Assembly (NCBI RefSeq): GCF_002157355.1
Contig: NZ_LYMK01000011.1
Coordinates: 98,286 to 162,285 of the forward strand
Direction: 5' to 3'
Length of the DNA stretch: 64,000 nt
Origin: Variovorax sp. JS1663
GTDB taxonomy: Bacteria > Pseudomonadota > Gammaproteobacteria > Burkholderiales > Burkholderiaceae_C
The position numbers were made by a program, and so were the translations under genes. The notes beneath the pieces were generated by a model. It was not told the DNA's origin, did not search any database, and saw nothing but the letters and a program-made list of their open reading frames with translations. Below are positions 8,405 through 15,963 of the stretch, piece by piece (position 1 is the stretch's first letter; the number at the start of each line of letters is the position of its first letter).

Positions 8405-9240
8405 CGCACTTCGCCGGGTCCTTGGCGGCTCTCGGTCTCCTGCTCGCGCTCGGCATCAGCTTGCTGACCTGGCTCGCAAGCCTGGTGCGCCACGACGCCA
8501 GCCTGGCCGATCGCGTATGGCCGTTGATGATCGTGGGCCCGGGGCTGCTCTATCTCGCGCTTCGACCTGGCACGCCGGTGCGCGACCTGCCGATGGCGAT
8601 GCTTGGCCTGGCCTGGGCGCTGCGGCTGGGCCTCTACGTCAGCTGGCGCAACTGGGGGCATGGCGAAGACCGCCGCTACCGCGCGATGCGCGAGCGCAAC
8701 GCACCGAACTTTGCCTGGACGAGCCTGTACCTCGTGTTCGGCCTGCAGGGACTGCTGGCCTGGATGGTCTCGGCTCCCTTCCTGGCAGCCGCAGGCTCGA
8801 TGCGTGCCCTCGGCTGGCTGGATCTCGCGGGCGCGGCGCTGGCCGCGTTCGGCATCGTCTTCGAGGCGGTGGGCGACGCCCAGCTCGCGCGCTTCAAGGC
8901 CGACCCCGCCCACGAAGGCAAGGTGATGGACCGCGGCCTCTGGCACTACACGCGCCACCCCAATTACTTCGGCGAGGCCTGCGTGTGGTGGGGCCTGGGG
9001 ATCATGGCGCTGGGCGCGGCGGGCGCCGGCGGCCTCTGGAGCCTGGTGTCGCCGCTCCTGATGACAGGCCTGCTGCTCAAGGTGTCGGGCGTGAGCCTGC
9101 TCGAGAAGGACATCGCCGAACGCCGCCCCGGCTACCGCGACTATGTCGAACGCACCAGCGCCTTCCTGCCGGCGCCGCCCCGTCGCAAGCGTTCACAGCC
9201 CGCCCGCCCACCCGATCGCTCACCCCAGGAGCCCTCATGA
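8401..9240 (+). CDS. DUF1295 (steroid 5-alpha-reductase-like) membrane protein
   Basis: A 279-residue integral membrane protein with about six or seven hydrophobic helices. The C-terminal signature of the DUF1295/ICMT-like fold is clear: GLWHYTRHPNYFGE at about 180-193, followed by KDIAERRPGYRDYVERTSAF. Members resemble NADPH-dependent steroid or enoyl reductases and isoprenylcysteine methyltransferases, so a redox or methyl step on a lipid is plausible. The ATG overlaps the upstream stop (ATGA), and its own stop overlaps the next ATG. The charged, proline-rich tail after residue 255 is unlike the rest of the protein. Confidence 0.8.
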   Translation: MTHFAGSLAALGLLLALGISLLTWLASLVRHDASLADRVWPLMIVGPGLLYLALRPGTPVRDLPMAMLGLAWALRLGLYVSWRNWGHGEDRRYRAMRERNAPNFAWTSLYLVFGLQGLLAWMVSAPFLAAAGSMRALGWLDLAGAALAAFGIVFEAVGDAQLARFKADPAHEGKVMDRGLWHYTRHPNYFGEACVWWGLGIMALGAAGAGGLWSLVSPLLMTGLLLKVSGVSLLEKDIAERRPGYRDYVERTSAFLPAPPRRKRSQPARPPDRSPQEPS

Positions 9241-9650
9241 CCATCCGCCAGTTCGCCGTCGCCTACGTTGCCGGGGGCCTCGCGCTGCTGGCGCTCGATG
9301 CCGCGTGGCTTTCCACGATGGCCGGGCGCCTGTATCGCCCAGCCATCGGCCACCTGATGCAGCCCGGGTTCGACGCCAAGGCTGCGGCGATCTTCTATGT
9401 GCTCTACCTGGCGGGGCTGGTCTTCTTCGCGGTGGCGCCGGCGCTCGAGGCCCGCTCATGGACCTCGGCGCTCGGCCGCGGCGCGCTGCTCGGGTTCATT
9501 GCCTACGCGACCTACGATCTGACCAACCAGGCCACCCTGAAGGACTGGCCCTGGCGCCTCACCCTCATCGACCTGGCCTGGGGCACCTTCATGACCGCGG
9601 CCGCTGCCGCGGCAGGCTGCCGTGCCGCGCTCGCGTTCGATGGCGACTGA
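9237..9650 (+). CDS. DUF2177 family small membrane protein
   Basis: A 137-residue protein with four hydrophobic segments. The family core is visible as LDAAWLSTMAGRLYRPAIG near the N-terminus and YATYDLTNQATLKDWPW near 98-114. No function is established. Genes of this family recur beside ECF sigma/ChrR lipid clusters, which fits its position as third gene of the left operon. It ends only 12 bases before the convergent end of the chrR-like gene. Confidence 0.8.
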   Translation: MTIRQFAVAYVAGGLALLALDAAWLSTMAGRLYRPAIGHLMQPGFDAKAAAIFYVLYLAGLVFFAVAPALEARSWTSALGRGALLGFIAYATYDLTNQATLKDWPWRLTLIDLAWGTFMTAAAAAAGCRAALAFDGD

Positions 9651-9662
9651 GGCGGGCGGCAC

Positions 9663-10373
9663 TCACATCCCGATCAACGCCGCCAGCGCGCGCGCCAGGG
9701 GACTGTCGAAGCGCATGCGGCCTTCGACCGACGCGAGGCAGATGCACTCGCCGCCATCCCGCACCGCCGGCTGGTGATGGACGCTCGGATCGGCGGCATC
9801 GAAGTCGCCGGGCCCGAACAGGTCGCGGCCGTCATGGAAGGCCCCATGCAGCACCTGGGTGAGCTCGCTGTCGCTGTGGGAGTGCGGCGCCAGGCTGCGG
9901 CCGGCGCCGATGCGCAGCAGGAACAGCTTGGCCGCCGGGTCGGCCGGCAGCCGCAGCCGGCTCCAGTGCATGCCCGGGCCGAGCCATCGCCAGGATGTGG
10001 CGGTGCAGGCCTCCAGGGCGCGCGGCCAGACCAGGCCGGCAGGCAGCGATGGCCGCTCGGAAGGCGCCGCGAAGCGAGCCGTGCCGCGGGGCGGCGCATC
10101 GATGGCGGCCAGCGTCCGCGCCAGCGCCTGCGACGACAAGGCCTGGGGCGTCATGTCGTCCAGCAGCACGCCACCCACGCTCTCCAGGAGCCGCAGTTGC
10201 TCTCGGCAACGGACGCAGCCCTCGACATGGGTGGCAACGACCGCTGCGGGCCCCACCGCCAGGCTGCCGGCCGCCATCGCCAGCAGCAACTCATCCCCGG
10301 GATGGTGGCGGATCACTGGAGTACCTTCGCCTGCGGCTGCGGTATTCGCCTTGGGAGCGGCCGTGCGCCTCAT
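9663..10373 (-). CDS. ChrR-type zinc-binding anti-sigma factor with cupin domain
   Basis: Predicted to hold the adjacent ECF sigma factor inactive until a stress such as singlet oxygen. The N-terminal anti-sigma domain has the zinc motif THVEGCVRCR (H-x3-C-x2-C) at about 48-57, with an upstream histidine in RHHPGDE. The C-terminal half is a cupin-like domain with APHSHSDSELTQVLHG and HDGRDLFGPGDF. It has 236 residues from the ATG that overlaps the sigma stop. The first 19 codons are an inserted repeat (MRRTAAPKANTAAAGEGTP). Without them translation would begin at the GTG at 10316 (VIRHHPGDEL), the expected family start. Confidence 0.88.
   Translation of the reverse strand: MRRTAAPKANTAAAGEGTPVIRHHPGDELLLAMAAGSLAVGPAAVVATHVEGCVRCREQLRLLESVGGVLLDDMTPQALSSQALARTLAAIDAPPRGTARFAAPSERPSLPAGLVWPRALEACTATSWRWLGPGMHWSRLRLPADPAAKLFLLRIGAGRSLAPHSHSDSELTQVLHGAFHDGRDLFGPGDFDAADPSVHHQPAVRDGGECICLASVEGRMRFDSPLARALAALIGM
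10316..10373 (-). repeat. 57-bp ATGA-site repeat fused to the chrR-like gene
   Basis: From the ATGA at the sigma stop/chrR start to a GTGA exactly 57 bases later. It encodes MRRTAAPKANTAAAGEGTP in frame with ChrR. It is closely similar over its whole length, and identical in size, to the copy at 12516-12575, sharing AAGGCGAATACCGCAGCCGC. Confidence 0.85.
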
Positions 10374-11038
10374 GGCTCGAGCCCCTCAAGCAGCCGGCGC
10401 AGGCGGCCGATGGCCAGGCGCACGCGCGACTTGACCGTGCCCAGCGGCAGGCCCAGCTCCTGTGCGATGCGGGCGTGCGGGTGCTCCTCGAAGAAGGACA
10501 GCCGCAGGATCTGAGCCTGCTCTTCCGAGAGACGGGACATCGCGCCGCGCACCCGCGCCTCGCGCTCCCGCGCCAGCACCTGTTCGTCGAGAGACGGCAG
10601 CGGATCCGGCAACTGCTCGGCCTGCTGGCCCTCGTCCGCCAGAAGGTGGTTGCCCTGGCGCCGCAAATAGTCCACGCGCAGATTGCGCGCGATGGTGAAG
10701 ACCCAGGTGGACGCGCCCGCCCGCACCGGGTCGAACATCGCCGCCTTGCGCCAGACGCTCACCATCGTCTCCTGCGTCAATTCCTCGGCCAGGGCTTCGC
10801 TGGTGCCGCACAGCATCAGATAGGCCTTCACCCGCGGCGCGAAATGCTTGAACAGGGCCGCAAAGGCCTGTCTGTCGGCGGCCGCGGCCACCGCCCTGAG
10901 CCATCCGTTCAATTCCTCGGTGGTGGGCACGGGTCCTCGCCGATGTTCCTGGGTCACGATCGACAGCCAGGGCGAGCGCTGCGCGGCGGGCTTGGCTGCG
11001 GTGATCGTGGGCTCCCGGACGGTGTGCATGCCACTCAT
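10370..11038 (-). CDS. ECF-type RNA polymerase sigma factor (RpoE/ChrR group)
   Basis: Group IV sigma factor. Region 2 includes FAALFKHFAPRVKAYL...ELTQETMVSVWRKA and FTIARNLRVDYLRR. Region 4 holds EEQAQILRLSFFEEHPHARIAQELGLPLGTVKSRVRLA (only the span is meant), a helix-turn-helix for the -35 element. From the ATG at 11038 it has 222 residues. ATGs at 11056 and 11029 are alternatives, and the frame is open further upstream but looks non-coding. The stop overlaps the anti-sigma start (ATGA). Between two divergently arranged lipid operons it is the likely activator of both, through the shared motif at 7284 and 11084. Confidence 0.92.
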   Translation of the reverse strand: MSGMHTVREPTITAAKPAAQRSPWLSIVTQEHRRGPVPTTEELNGWLRAVAAAADRQAFAALFKHFAPRVKAYLMLCGTSEALAEELTQETMVSVWRKAAMFDPVRAGASTWVFTIARNLRVDYLRRQGNHLLADEGQQAEQLPDPLPSLDEQVLAREREARVRGAMSRLSEEQAQILRLSFFEEHPHARIAQELGLPLGTVKSRVRLAIGRLRRLLEGLEP

Positions 11039-11083
11039 ACGCAACGCCCGGGACATTAGATCATGGCGCCCGCACGGGACTGA

Positions 11084-11109
11084 ATCCAAATACCCGGCCG
11101 GCACGTACA
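11084..11109 (+). promoter_or_regulatory. Candidate ECF-sigma promoter for the right lipid operon
   Basis: TGAATCC (11081-11087), AAA, then CGTACA at 11104-11109. The spacing from ATCC to CGTACA is 16 bases, exactly as at 7284-7309. It lies in the divergent gap between the sigma gene and the FAD oxidoreductase, pointing at the latter. I saw no matching copy facing the sigma gene itself. Confidence 0.55.
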
Positions 11110-11151
11110 AGCGCACGGCCAACTGTTTCATCATCCGCCCCCGATCCACGC

Positions 11152-12519
11152 ATGACGCTCGCATCCGGCTTCGAGGCACGCCCTCCCGCTACCGCCAGCC
11201 CGCAGGGCCCGGCGATGGACATCGCCGTGATCGGCAGCGGCATCTCCGGTTTGTCGGCCGCCTGGCTGCTGGCGCAGCGGCACCGCGTCACGGTCTTCGA
11301 GGCCGAGCGCCGCGCCGGAGGCCACAGCAATACGGCGGAGGTGGACGGCGCGCAGGGCCCGCTGGCGGTCGACACCGGCTTCATCGTCTACAACGAGCCG
11401 GCCTATCCCAACCTGAGCGCGCTCTTCGCTCACCTCGGCGTGGACACCGATCTCTCCGACATGTCCTTCGCGGTGAGCCTGGACGGCGGCGCGCTGGAGT
11501 ATTCGGGCACTGGCCTGGGCGGGCTGTTCGCGCAGCGCGCCAATCTGTTCAGCCCGCGCTTCTGGGCGATGCTGCGCGACCTGGTGCGTTTCTATCGGGA
11601 GGCGCCGGCACACGCGCGCGAGGCGGGCCTGATGTCGCTGGACGCCTGCCTGGACCTGCACGGCTACGGACGCCCCTTTCGCGAGGACCATCTCTACCCC
11701 ATGGCCGCGGCCATCTGGTCGACGCCAGCGGCACGCATCGGCGAATACCCGATCGAATCCTTCGTCCGCTTCTGCCGCAACCACCGCCTGCTCGACCTCG
11801 GCCAACGCCCCCCGTGGCGCACCGTGCGCGGCGGCAGCCGCCGCTATGTGGAGCGACTGACACGAAGTCTCGGCAAGGGCATGCGCCTGGGCCACCCGGT
11901 CGTCGAGGTGTGCCGCGCCGACGGCGGCGTCCTCGTGCGCACGGCCGACATGCCCGCACCGGAGCGCTTCGACCACGTGGTGCTCGCCACCCATGCGGAC
12001 CAGGCCCTGCGGCTGCTGGGCGACGCGAGCCCAGAGGAATCCCGCCTGCTCGGCGCCTTCGGCTACACCCGCAACCATGCGGTGCTGCATGGCGACCCGG
12101 GCGCGATGCCGGTGCGGCGCGGCGTCTGGTCGAGCTGGAACTACGGCGCAGGACGCAACGCCGCCGAAGCGCCATGCGTCACCTACTGGATGAACCGGCT
12201 GCAGCAGTTGCCCGGCGCGGCGCCGCTGTTCCTCACGCTGAATCCGCGGCAGGAGCCTCGGGGCGTCATCCGCAGCGAAATCTACGAGCATCCGCTGTTC
12301 GACGCCGCCGCCATCCGGGCCCAGCGCGAGCTCTGGTCGCTGCAGGGACGGGGTGGCGTCTGGTTCTGCGGCGCCTACTTCGGCTCGGGCTTCCATGAAG
12401 ACGGCCTGCAGTCCGGCCTCGCCGTGGCCGAAGCCCTGGGCGGCGCGCGGCGCCCCTGGACCGTGGCCGGCGAATCCGATCGCATCCACCTCGGCGTGCC
12501 GGTGGCGCGGGCCTCATGA
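11152..12519 (+). CDS. FAD-dependent amine-oxidase-like oxidoreductase
   Basis: A 455-residue flavoprotein. The FAD-binding Rossmann motif IAVIGSGISGLSAAWLL is at about 24-40, with the second signature RRAGGHSNT near 53-61 and a C-terminal FAD contact WFCGAYFGSGFHEDGLQSG near 403-421. A shorter start at 11215 (MDIAVIGSG) places the Rossmann fold at the N-terminus as usual and is quite possible. Relatives sit with DUF1365 and CFA-family genes in RpoE-ChrR-linked operons and are thought to oxidise or desaturate membrane acyl chains. That role is inference here. Its TGA overlaps the next ATG. Confidence 0.85.
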   Translation: MTLASGFEARPPATASPQGPAMDIAVIGSGISGLSAAWLLAQRHRVTVFEAERRAGGHSNTAEVDGAQGPLAVDTGFIVYNEPAYPNLSALFAHLGVDTDLSDMSFAVSLDGGALEYSGTGLGGLFAQRANLFSPRFWAMLRDLVRFYREAPAHAREAGLMSLDACLDLHGYGRPFREDHLYPMAAAIWSTPAARIGEYPIESFVRFCRNHRLLDLGQRPPWRTVRGGSRRYVERLTRSLGKGMRLGHPVVEVCRADGGVLVRTADMPAPERFDHVVLATHADQALRLLGDASPEESRLLGAFGYTRNHAVLHGDPGAMPVRRGVWSSWNYGAGRNAAEAPCVTYWMNRLQQLPGAAPLFLTLNPRQEPRGVIRSEIYEHPLFDAAAIRAQRELWSLQGRGGVWFCGAYFGSGFHEDGLQSGLAVAEALGGARRPWTVAGESDRIHLGVPVARAS

Positions 12520-12575
12520 GCAGCACGGCCGTTCCGAAGGCGAATACCGCAGCCGCAAGCGAAGACACGCCAGTG
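12516..12575 (+). repeat. 57-bp ATGA-site repeat fused to the DUF1365 gene
   Basis: Begins at the ATGA formed by the FAD-oxidoreductase stop and ends at GTGA, 57 bases later. It reads MSSTAVPKANTAAASEDTP, joined in frame to the DUF1365 protein. It is nearly identical to the copy at 10316-10373 on the other strand. Confidence 0.85.
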
Positions 12576-13370
12576 AACGGCGGGCACTCCGCCCTGTACG
12601 TCGGCCGCGTCACGCACCGGCGACTGGGGCCAGTGGCCCATCGCCTGCACTACCGCATGTTCTCGCTGCTGCTCGACCTGGACGAACTGCCGCAACTGAC
12701 ACGGCGGCTGCGGCTCTTCTCGCTCGACCGCTTCAATCTCTTCAGCCTGCACCAGCGCGACCATGGCGCTGCCGGCGGACAGGACCTGCGCTGCCACGTC
12801 GAGCGGCAGCTGGGCGCCGCCGGCCTCGAGACAGGCGGACCGATCCGGCTGCTGGCCATGCCGCGCATCCTCGGCTACGCCTTCAATCCCCTGAGCGTGT
12901 ACTTCTGCCATCGCACGGACGGCGACCTTCAGGCCATCCTGTACGAGGTCCGCAACACCTTCGGGGAACGGCATTGCTACCTGATCGAAGTCGACGGGGA
13001 CCAGCGCCGCGGCGGCACGATCCGGCAGACCTGCGCCAAGCGCTTTCACGTGTCGCCTTTCCTGGGCATGGAGATGCGCTACGGCTTCCGCATCGTGGCG
13101 CCCATCGCCGACGCGAAGCACCTGCGGGTGGCGGTCACCGCGGCCAATGCCAATGGGCCGGTTCTCGCGGCCAGCTTCGACGCGCAGCGGCATGCCCTCG
13201 ACGACGGCGCACTGATGCAGGCTTTCCTGTCCGTGCCGCTGCTCACCCTGAAGGTCGTGGCGGCGATCCACTGGGAGGCACTGCGCCTATGGGCCAAGGG
13301 GCTGCGCATACATCGCCATCCGGGCCCGCCCGACGAGGCCGTGACCATCGTCAAGACCAGGAATCCATGA
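12516..13370 (+). CDS. DUF1365 family protein
   Basis: A 284-residue protein of unknown chemistry found next to CFA-type methyltransferases. The family core starts at ALYVGRVTHRRLGPVAHRL (about 26-44) and includes FNPLSVYFCH (about 125-134), EVRNTFGERHCY and KRFHVSPFLGMEMRY. The first 19 residues come from the inserted repeat. The GTG at 12573 would give a protein beginning VNGGHSALYVGRV, much like the normal family start. Both ends overlap neighbours by ATGA, so it is coupled to the FAD oxidoreductase and the methyltransferase. Confidence 0.85.
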   Translation: MSSTAVPKANTAAASEDTPVNGGHSALYVGRVTHRRLGPVAHRLHYRMFSLLLDLDELPQLTRRLRLFSLDRFNLFSLHQRDHGAAGGQDLRCHVERQLGAAGLETGGPIRLLAMPRILGYAFNPLSVYFCHRTDGDLQAILYEVRNTFGERHCYLIEVDGDQRRGGTIRQTCAKRFHVSPFLGMEMRYGFRIVAPIADAKHLRVAVTAANANGPVLAASFDAQRHALDDGALMQAFLSVPLLTLKVVAAIHWEALRLWAKGLRIHRHPGPPDEAVTIVKTRNP

Positions 13371-14707
13371 GCACCTCGCCATCCAGCTCCGACCAGTCCC
13401 TGCCCCTGCTCGGCGAAGCCGGTCCTCCGCGCACCGGACGAGCGGTGCCGTCCGCCTGGGCCGCACGCCCGCTGCGCCTCTTCGTCGAGCGCCTGCTGGC
13501 CCGCCTGCAGTGCGGCTCGATCGCGATCGAGCTGCCGGGCGGCGAGCGCCTCGAAGCGCGCGGCCCGGTGCCGGGCCCTCATGCCTGCCTGGTGCTGCAC
13601 CGCTGGCGCGCGCTGACGCGGCTGCTGCTGCAGGGCGACATCGGCCTGGCCCGGGCCTACCGCGACGGCGACTGGTCCAGCCCGGATCTGCGTACCCTGC
13701 TGGACTTCGGCATCCGCAACGAGGCGGGCTGGTCGGGCGCCGTCGATGCGACCCGGCCCTTGCGCTGGCTGCTGCGCCTGCGGCATCTGGCACGGCGCAA
13801 TTCGCGCCGCGGCAGCCGCGACAACATCGCCTTCCACTACGACCTGGGCAACGACTTCTACAGCCTGTGGCTCGATGCCGAGTTCAACTACTCCAGCGGC
13901 CTGCAGACGCACGACGATGCGTCACTCGAGGAGGCGCAGGACGCCAAGCGCCGGCGCGTGCTCGATCTGCTGGCGCTGCCCGAGGGCGCAGCCGTGCTGG
14001 AGATCGGCTGCGGATGGGGCGCGCTGGCACTCGCCCTGGCACGCGACCATGGCGCTCGGGTGACCGGCCTGACGCTGTCCGCCGAGCAGCTCGCGCATGC
14101 CCGCCGGCGCGCCGCCGAGCACAGGCTGGAGGACCGGCTGGACCTGCGGCTGCAGGACTACCGCGACGTCGACGGCCACTACGACCGCATCGTGTCGATC
14201 GAGATGCTCGAGGCAGTCGGCGAACGCTACTGGCCCACATATTTTGACACGCTGCGCGAGCGGCTCGCACCCGGCGGGGTCGCCGTCCTCCAGGTGATCA
14301 CCATCGACGACGCGCACTTCGCGAACTACCGCGCGGGCACCGATTTCATCCAGTGCTTCATCTTCCCGGGCGGCATGCTCCCCTCATGGCAGGCCATGCA
14401 GGCACAGGCCGCGCGGGCCGGCATGGCGATCGAACGGGTGCAGACCTTCGGCAGCAGCTACGCGGCCACGCTCGCCGAATGGCGCAGCCGCTTCCAGCAG
14501 GCCTGGCCGGCGATCCAGGCGCTCGGATTCGACGAATGCTTTCGGCGCCTGTGGGAGTACTACCTCTGCTATTGCGAGGCCGGCTTCCGTGCCGGCCGCA
14601 TCGACGTCGGGCTGTACACCCTTCGGCACGCGGACGAGGCCCTCAGGCCACCCGCTCCGCGATCAGCACCGCAAAGAAGCCCAAAGCCGCCAGCAGCGTC
14701 CACTTGA
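13367..14707 (+). CDS. Cyclopropane-fatty-acyl-phospholipid synthase family methyltransferase
   Basis: A 446-residue member of the CFA synthase family, which adds a methylene or methyl group from SAM to double bonds of membrane phospholipid acyl chains. It has the N-terminal lipid-binding domain (GLARAYRDGDWSS, about 88-100) and the catalytic domain entry NIAFHYDLGNDFYSLWLD. The SAM motif LEIGCGWGALALAL is at about 210-223, with IVSIEMLEAVGERYWP and FIFPGGMLPS after it. In the RpoE-ChrR context it could instead be a UfaM-like acyl-chain methyltransferase. Its last 65 bases overlap the antisense small membrane gene. Confidence 0.9.
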   Translation: MSTSPSSSDQSLPLLGEAGPPRTGRAVPSAWAARPLRLFVERLLARLQCGSIAIELPGGERLEARGPVPGPHACLVLHRWRALTRLLLQGDIGLARAYRDGDWSSPDLRTLLDFGIRNEAGWSGAVDATRPLRWLLRLRHLARRNSRRGSRDNIAFHYDLGNDFYSLWLDAEFNYSSGLQTHDDASLEEAQDAKRRRVLDLLALPEGAAVLEIGCGWGALALALARDHGARVTGLTLSAEQLAHARRRAAEHRLEDRLDLRLQDYRDVDGHYDRIVSIEMLEAVGERYWPTYFDTLRERLAPGGVAVLQVITIDDAHFANYRAGTDFIQCFIFPGGMLPSWQAMQAQAARAGMAIERVQTFGSSYAATLAEWRSRFQQAWPAIQALGFDECFRRLWEYYLCYCEAGFRAGRIDVGLYTLRHADEALRPPAPRSAPQRSPKPPAAST

Positions 14708-14819
14708 GCACGATCCAACCGAAGCGCTTGTACTTGGGCTGGCCGGTGCCGGCATAGAAGGCGAAGGAGACGCCCGCCACCAGGAGCAGCAGCAGGATGG
14801 CCCAGCGGAACAGCAGCAT
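14643..14819 (-). CDS. Small two-helix membrane protein
   Basis: A 58-residue ORF, MLLFRWAILLLLL at the start and ending FFAVLIAERVA. It has two hydrophobic helices (about 4-21 and 36-54) separated by a short polar loop TGQPKYKRFG. Codon use is normal for the region. It lies just downstream of lpxC on the same strand with a 12-base gap, so it could be the last gene of the dcw transcript. Its 3' end runs antisense to the tail of the CFA-family gene. Function is unknown. Confidence 0.75.
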   Translation of the reverse strand: MLLFRWAILLLLLVAGVSFAFYAGTGQPKYKRFGWIVLKWTLLAALGFFAVLIAERVA

Positions 14820-14831
14820 CGCGGCGCCTGG

Positions 14832-15755
14832 CTACCAGGCCCGCGCGACTTCGGCAAAGCCGGCCGGGGCCTGCCGCTGGTCTTCGAAAGTCACGATCTC
14901 GTAGGCGTCTTCCCGGGCCAGCAGTTCGCGCAGCAGCTTGTTGTTGAGCGCATGGCCCGAGCGGAAGGCGTTGTAGGCAGCCAGCAGGGGGCGGCCGATG
15001 ACGTAGAGGTCGCCCATGGCGTCCAGGATCTTGTGCTTCACGAACTCGTCGTCGTAGCGCAGCCCGCCGGCATTGAGCACCTTGGTGTCGTCCATCACGA
15101 TCGCGTTGTCGAGCCCGCCGCCCAGCGCCAGGCCCTTCGAGCGCATGTACTCGACTTCCTTGGTGAAGCCGAATGTGCGCGCGCGCGCGATGTCGCGGCT
15201 GTAGGAGCCCGAGCCCAGGTCGAACTCGAAGCGCTGGCCGCTGGCGTTGACCACGCGGTGGTCGAAGTCGATCTCGAAGCTGAGCTTGTAGCCGTGGTAC
15301 GGCACCAGCCGCGCCCACTTGAGGTCATGGCCCTCGCCTTCGCGCACCTCGACCGGCTTGGTGACCTTGATGAAGCGGCGCGGCGCCTCCTGCAGCACGA
15401 TGCCCGCGCTCTGCAGCAGGAACACGAAGGAGGAGGCCGAGCCGTCGAGGATCGGCACCTCGTCGGCGGTGATGTCGATCAGCAGGTTGTCGATGCCCAG
15501 GCCGGCGCAGGCCGACATCAGGTGCTCGACCGTCTGGACCTTGGCGCCGTTGGTCGACACCGTGGAGGCGAGGCGCGTGTCGGTCACCGCCTCCGCCCGC
15601 ATCGCGATCTCCACGGGCTCGGGCAGGTCGACCCGGCGGAAGACGATGCCGCTGTCGACCGGTGCCGGCCGCAGCGTCAGCTCGACGCGCTGGCCGCTGT
15701 GCAGCCCCACGCCCACGGCGCGGGTGATGGATTTCAGGGTTCTTTGCTGGAGCAC
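14832..15755 (-). CDS. lpxC: UDP-3-O-acyl-N-acetylglucosamine deacetylase
   Basis: Zinc-dependent deacetylase and first committed step of lipid A synthesis. The zinc-binding histidine is in [13 protein letters not shown] sequence ([18 protein letters not shown]), with [15 protein letters not shown] and the C-terminal [17 protein letters not shown]...[13 protein letters not shown]. From the GTG at 15755 ([21 protein letters not shown]) it has 307 residues, matching the family length. An ATG at 15824 would add 23 residues with no family counterpart. It follows ftsZ, as in many proteobacteria, but is separated from it by a 125-bp palindrome. Confidence 0.95.
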   Translation of the reverse strand: MLQQRTLKSITRAVGVGLHSGQRVELTLRPAPVDSGIVFRRVDLPEPVEIAMRAEAVTDTRLASTVSTNGAKVQTVEHLMSACAGLGIDNLLIDITADEVPILDGSASSFVFLLQSAGIVLQEAPRRFIKVTKPVEVREGEGHDLKWARLVPYHGYKLSFEIDFDHRVVNASGQRFEFDLGSGSYSRDIARARTFGFTKEVEYMRSKGLALGGGLDNAIVMDDTKVLNAGGLRYDDEFVKHKILDAMGDLYVIGRPLLAAYNAFRSGHALNNKLLRELLAREDAYEIVTFEDQRQAPAGFAEVARAW

Positions 15756-15838
15756 GGCAGCGATTTTAGGAGCGCGAGGCATCCGGCGCGCCGTGCGCCT
15801 CGCAATGGCTGCAATAGCTTCCATTTTCAGTGCCCTTG

Positions 15839-15963
15839 GATTGATGGTGCAGAAAGCGTAGCGAGCGGCCCGAGGTTGCGAGGAGGAGCGCAGCCGTACT
15901 CCAGTACGGCGAGCACCGCAGTCGCAAGATCGGGCCGCGCAGTAGCTTTATGCACCATCAATC
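15839..15963. repeat. 125-bp near-perfect palindrome spanning the ftsZ stop codon
   Basis: The two ends are exact inverted copies (GATTGATGGTGCA at 15839 and its complement at 15951-15963). The arms stay paired with few mismatches to a perfect tip, CCGTACT-CC-AGTACGG at 15894-15909, centred at 15901. The ftsZ TGA (15958-15960) and last codon are inside one arm. There is no T-run, so it is not a normal terminator. A mobile palindrome or an RNA-processing/attenuation hairpin between ftsZ and lpxC would fit. Confidence 0.85.

Noticed and set aside
14663..14857. 64-codon minus-strand frame rich in Cys/Ser/Pro next to lpxC
   Set aside because: It is an out-of-frame reading of the 58-residue membrane protein gene at 14643-14819, which has proper codon use and two hydrophobic helices.
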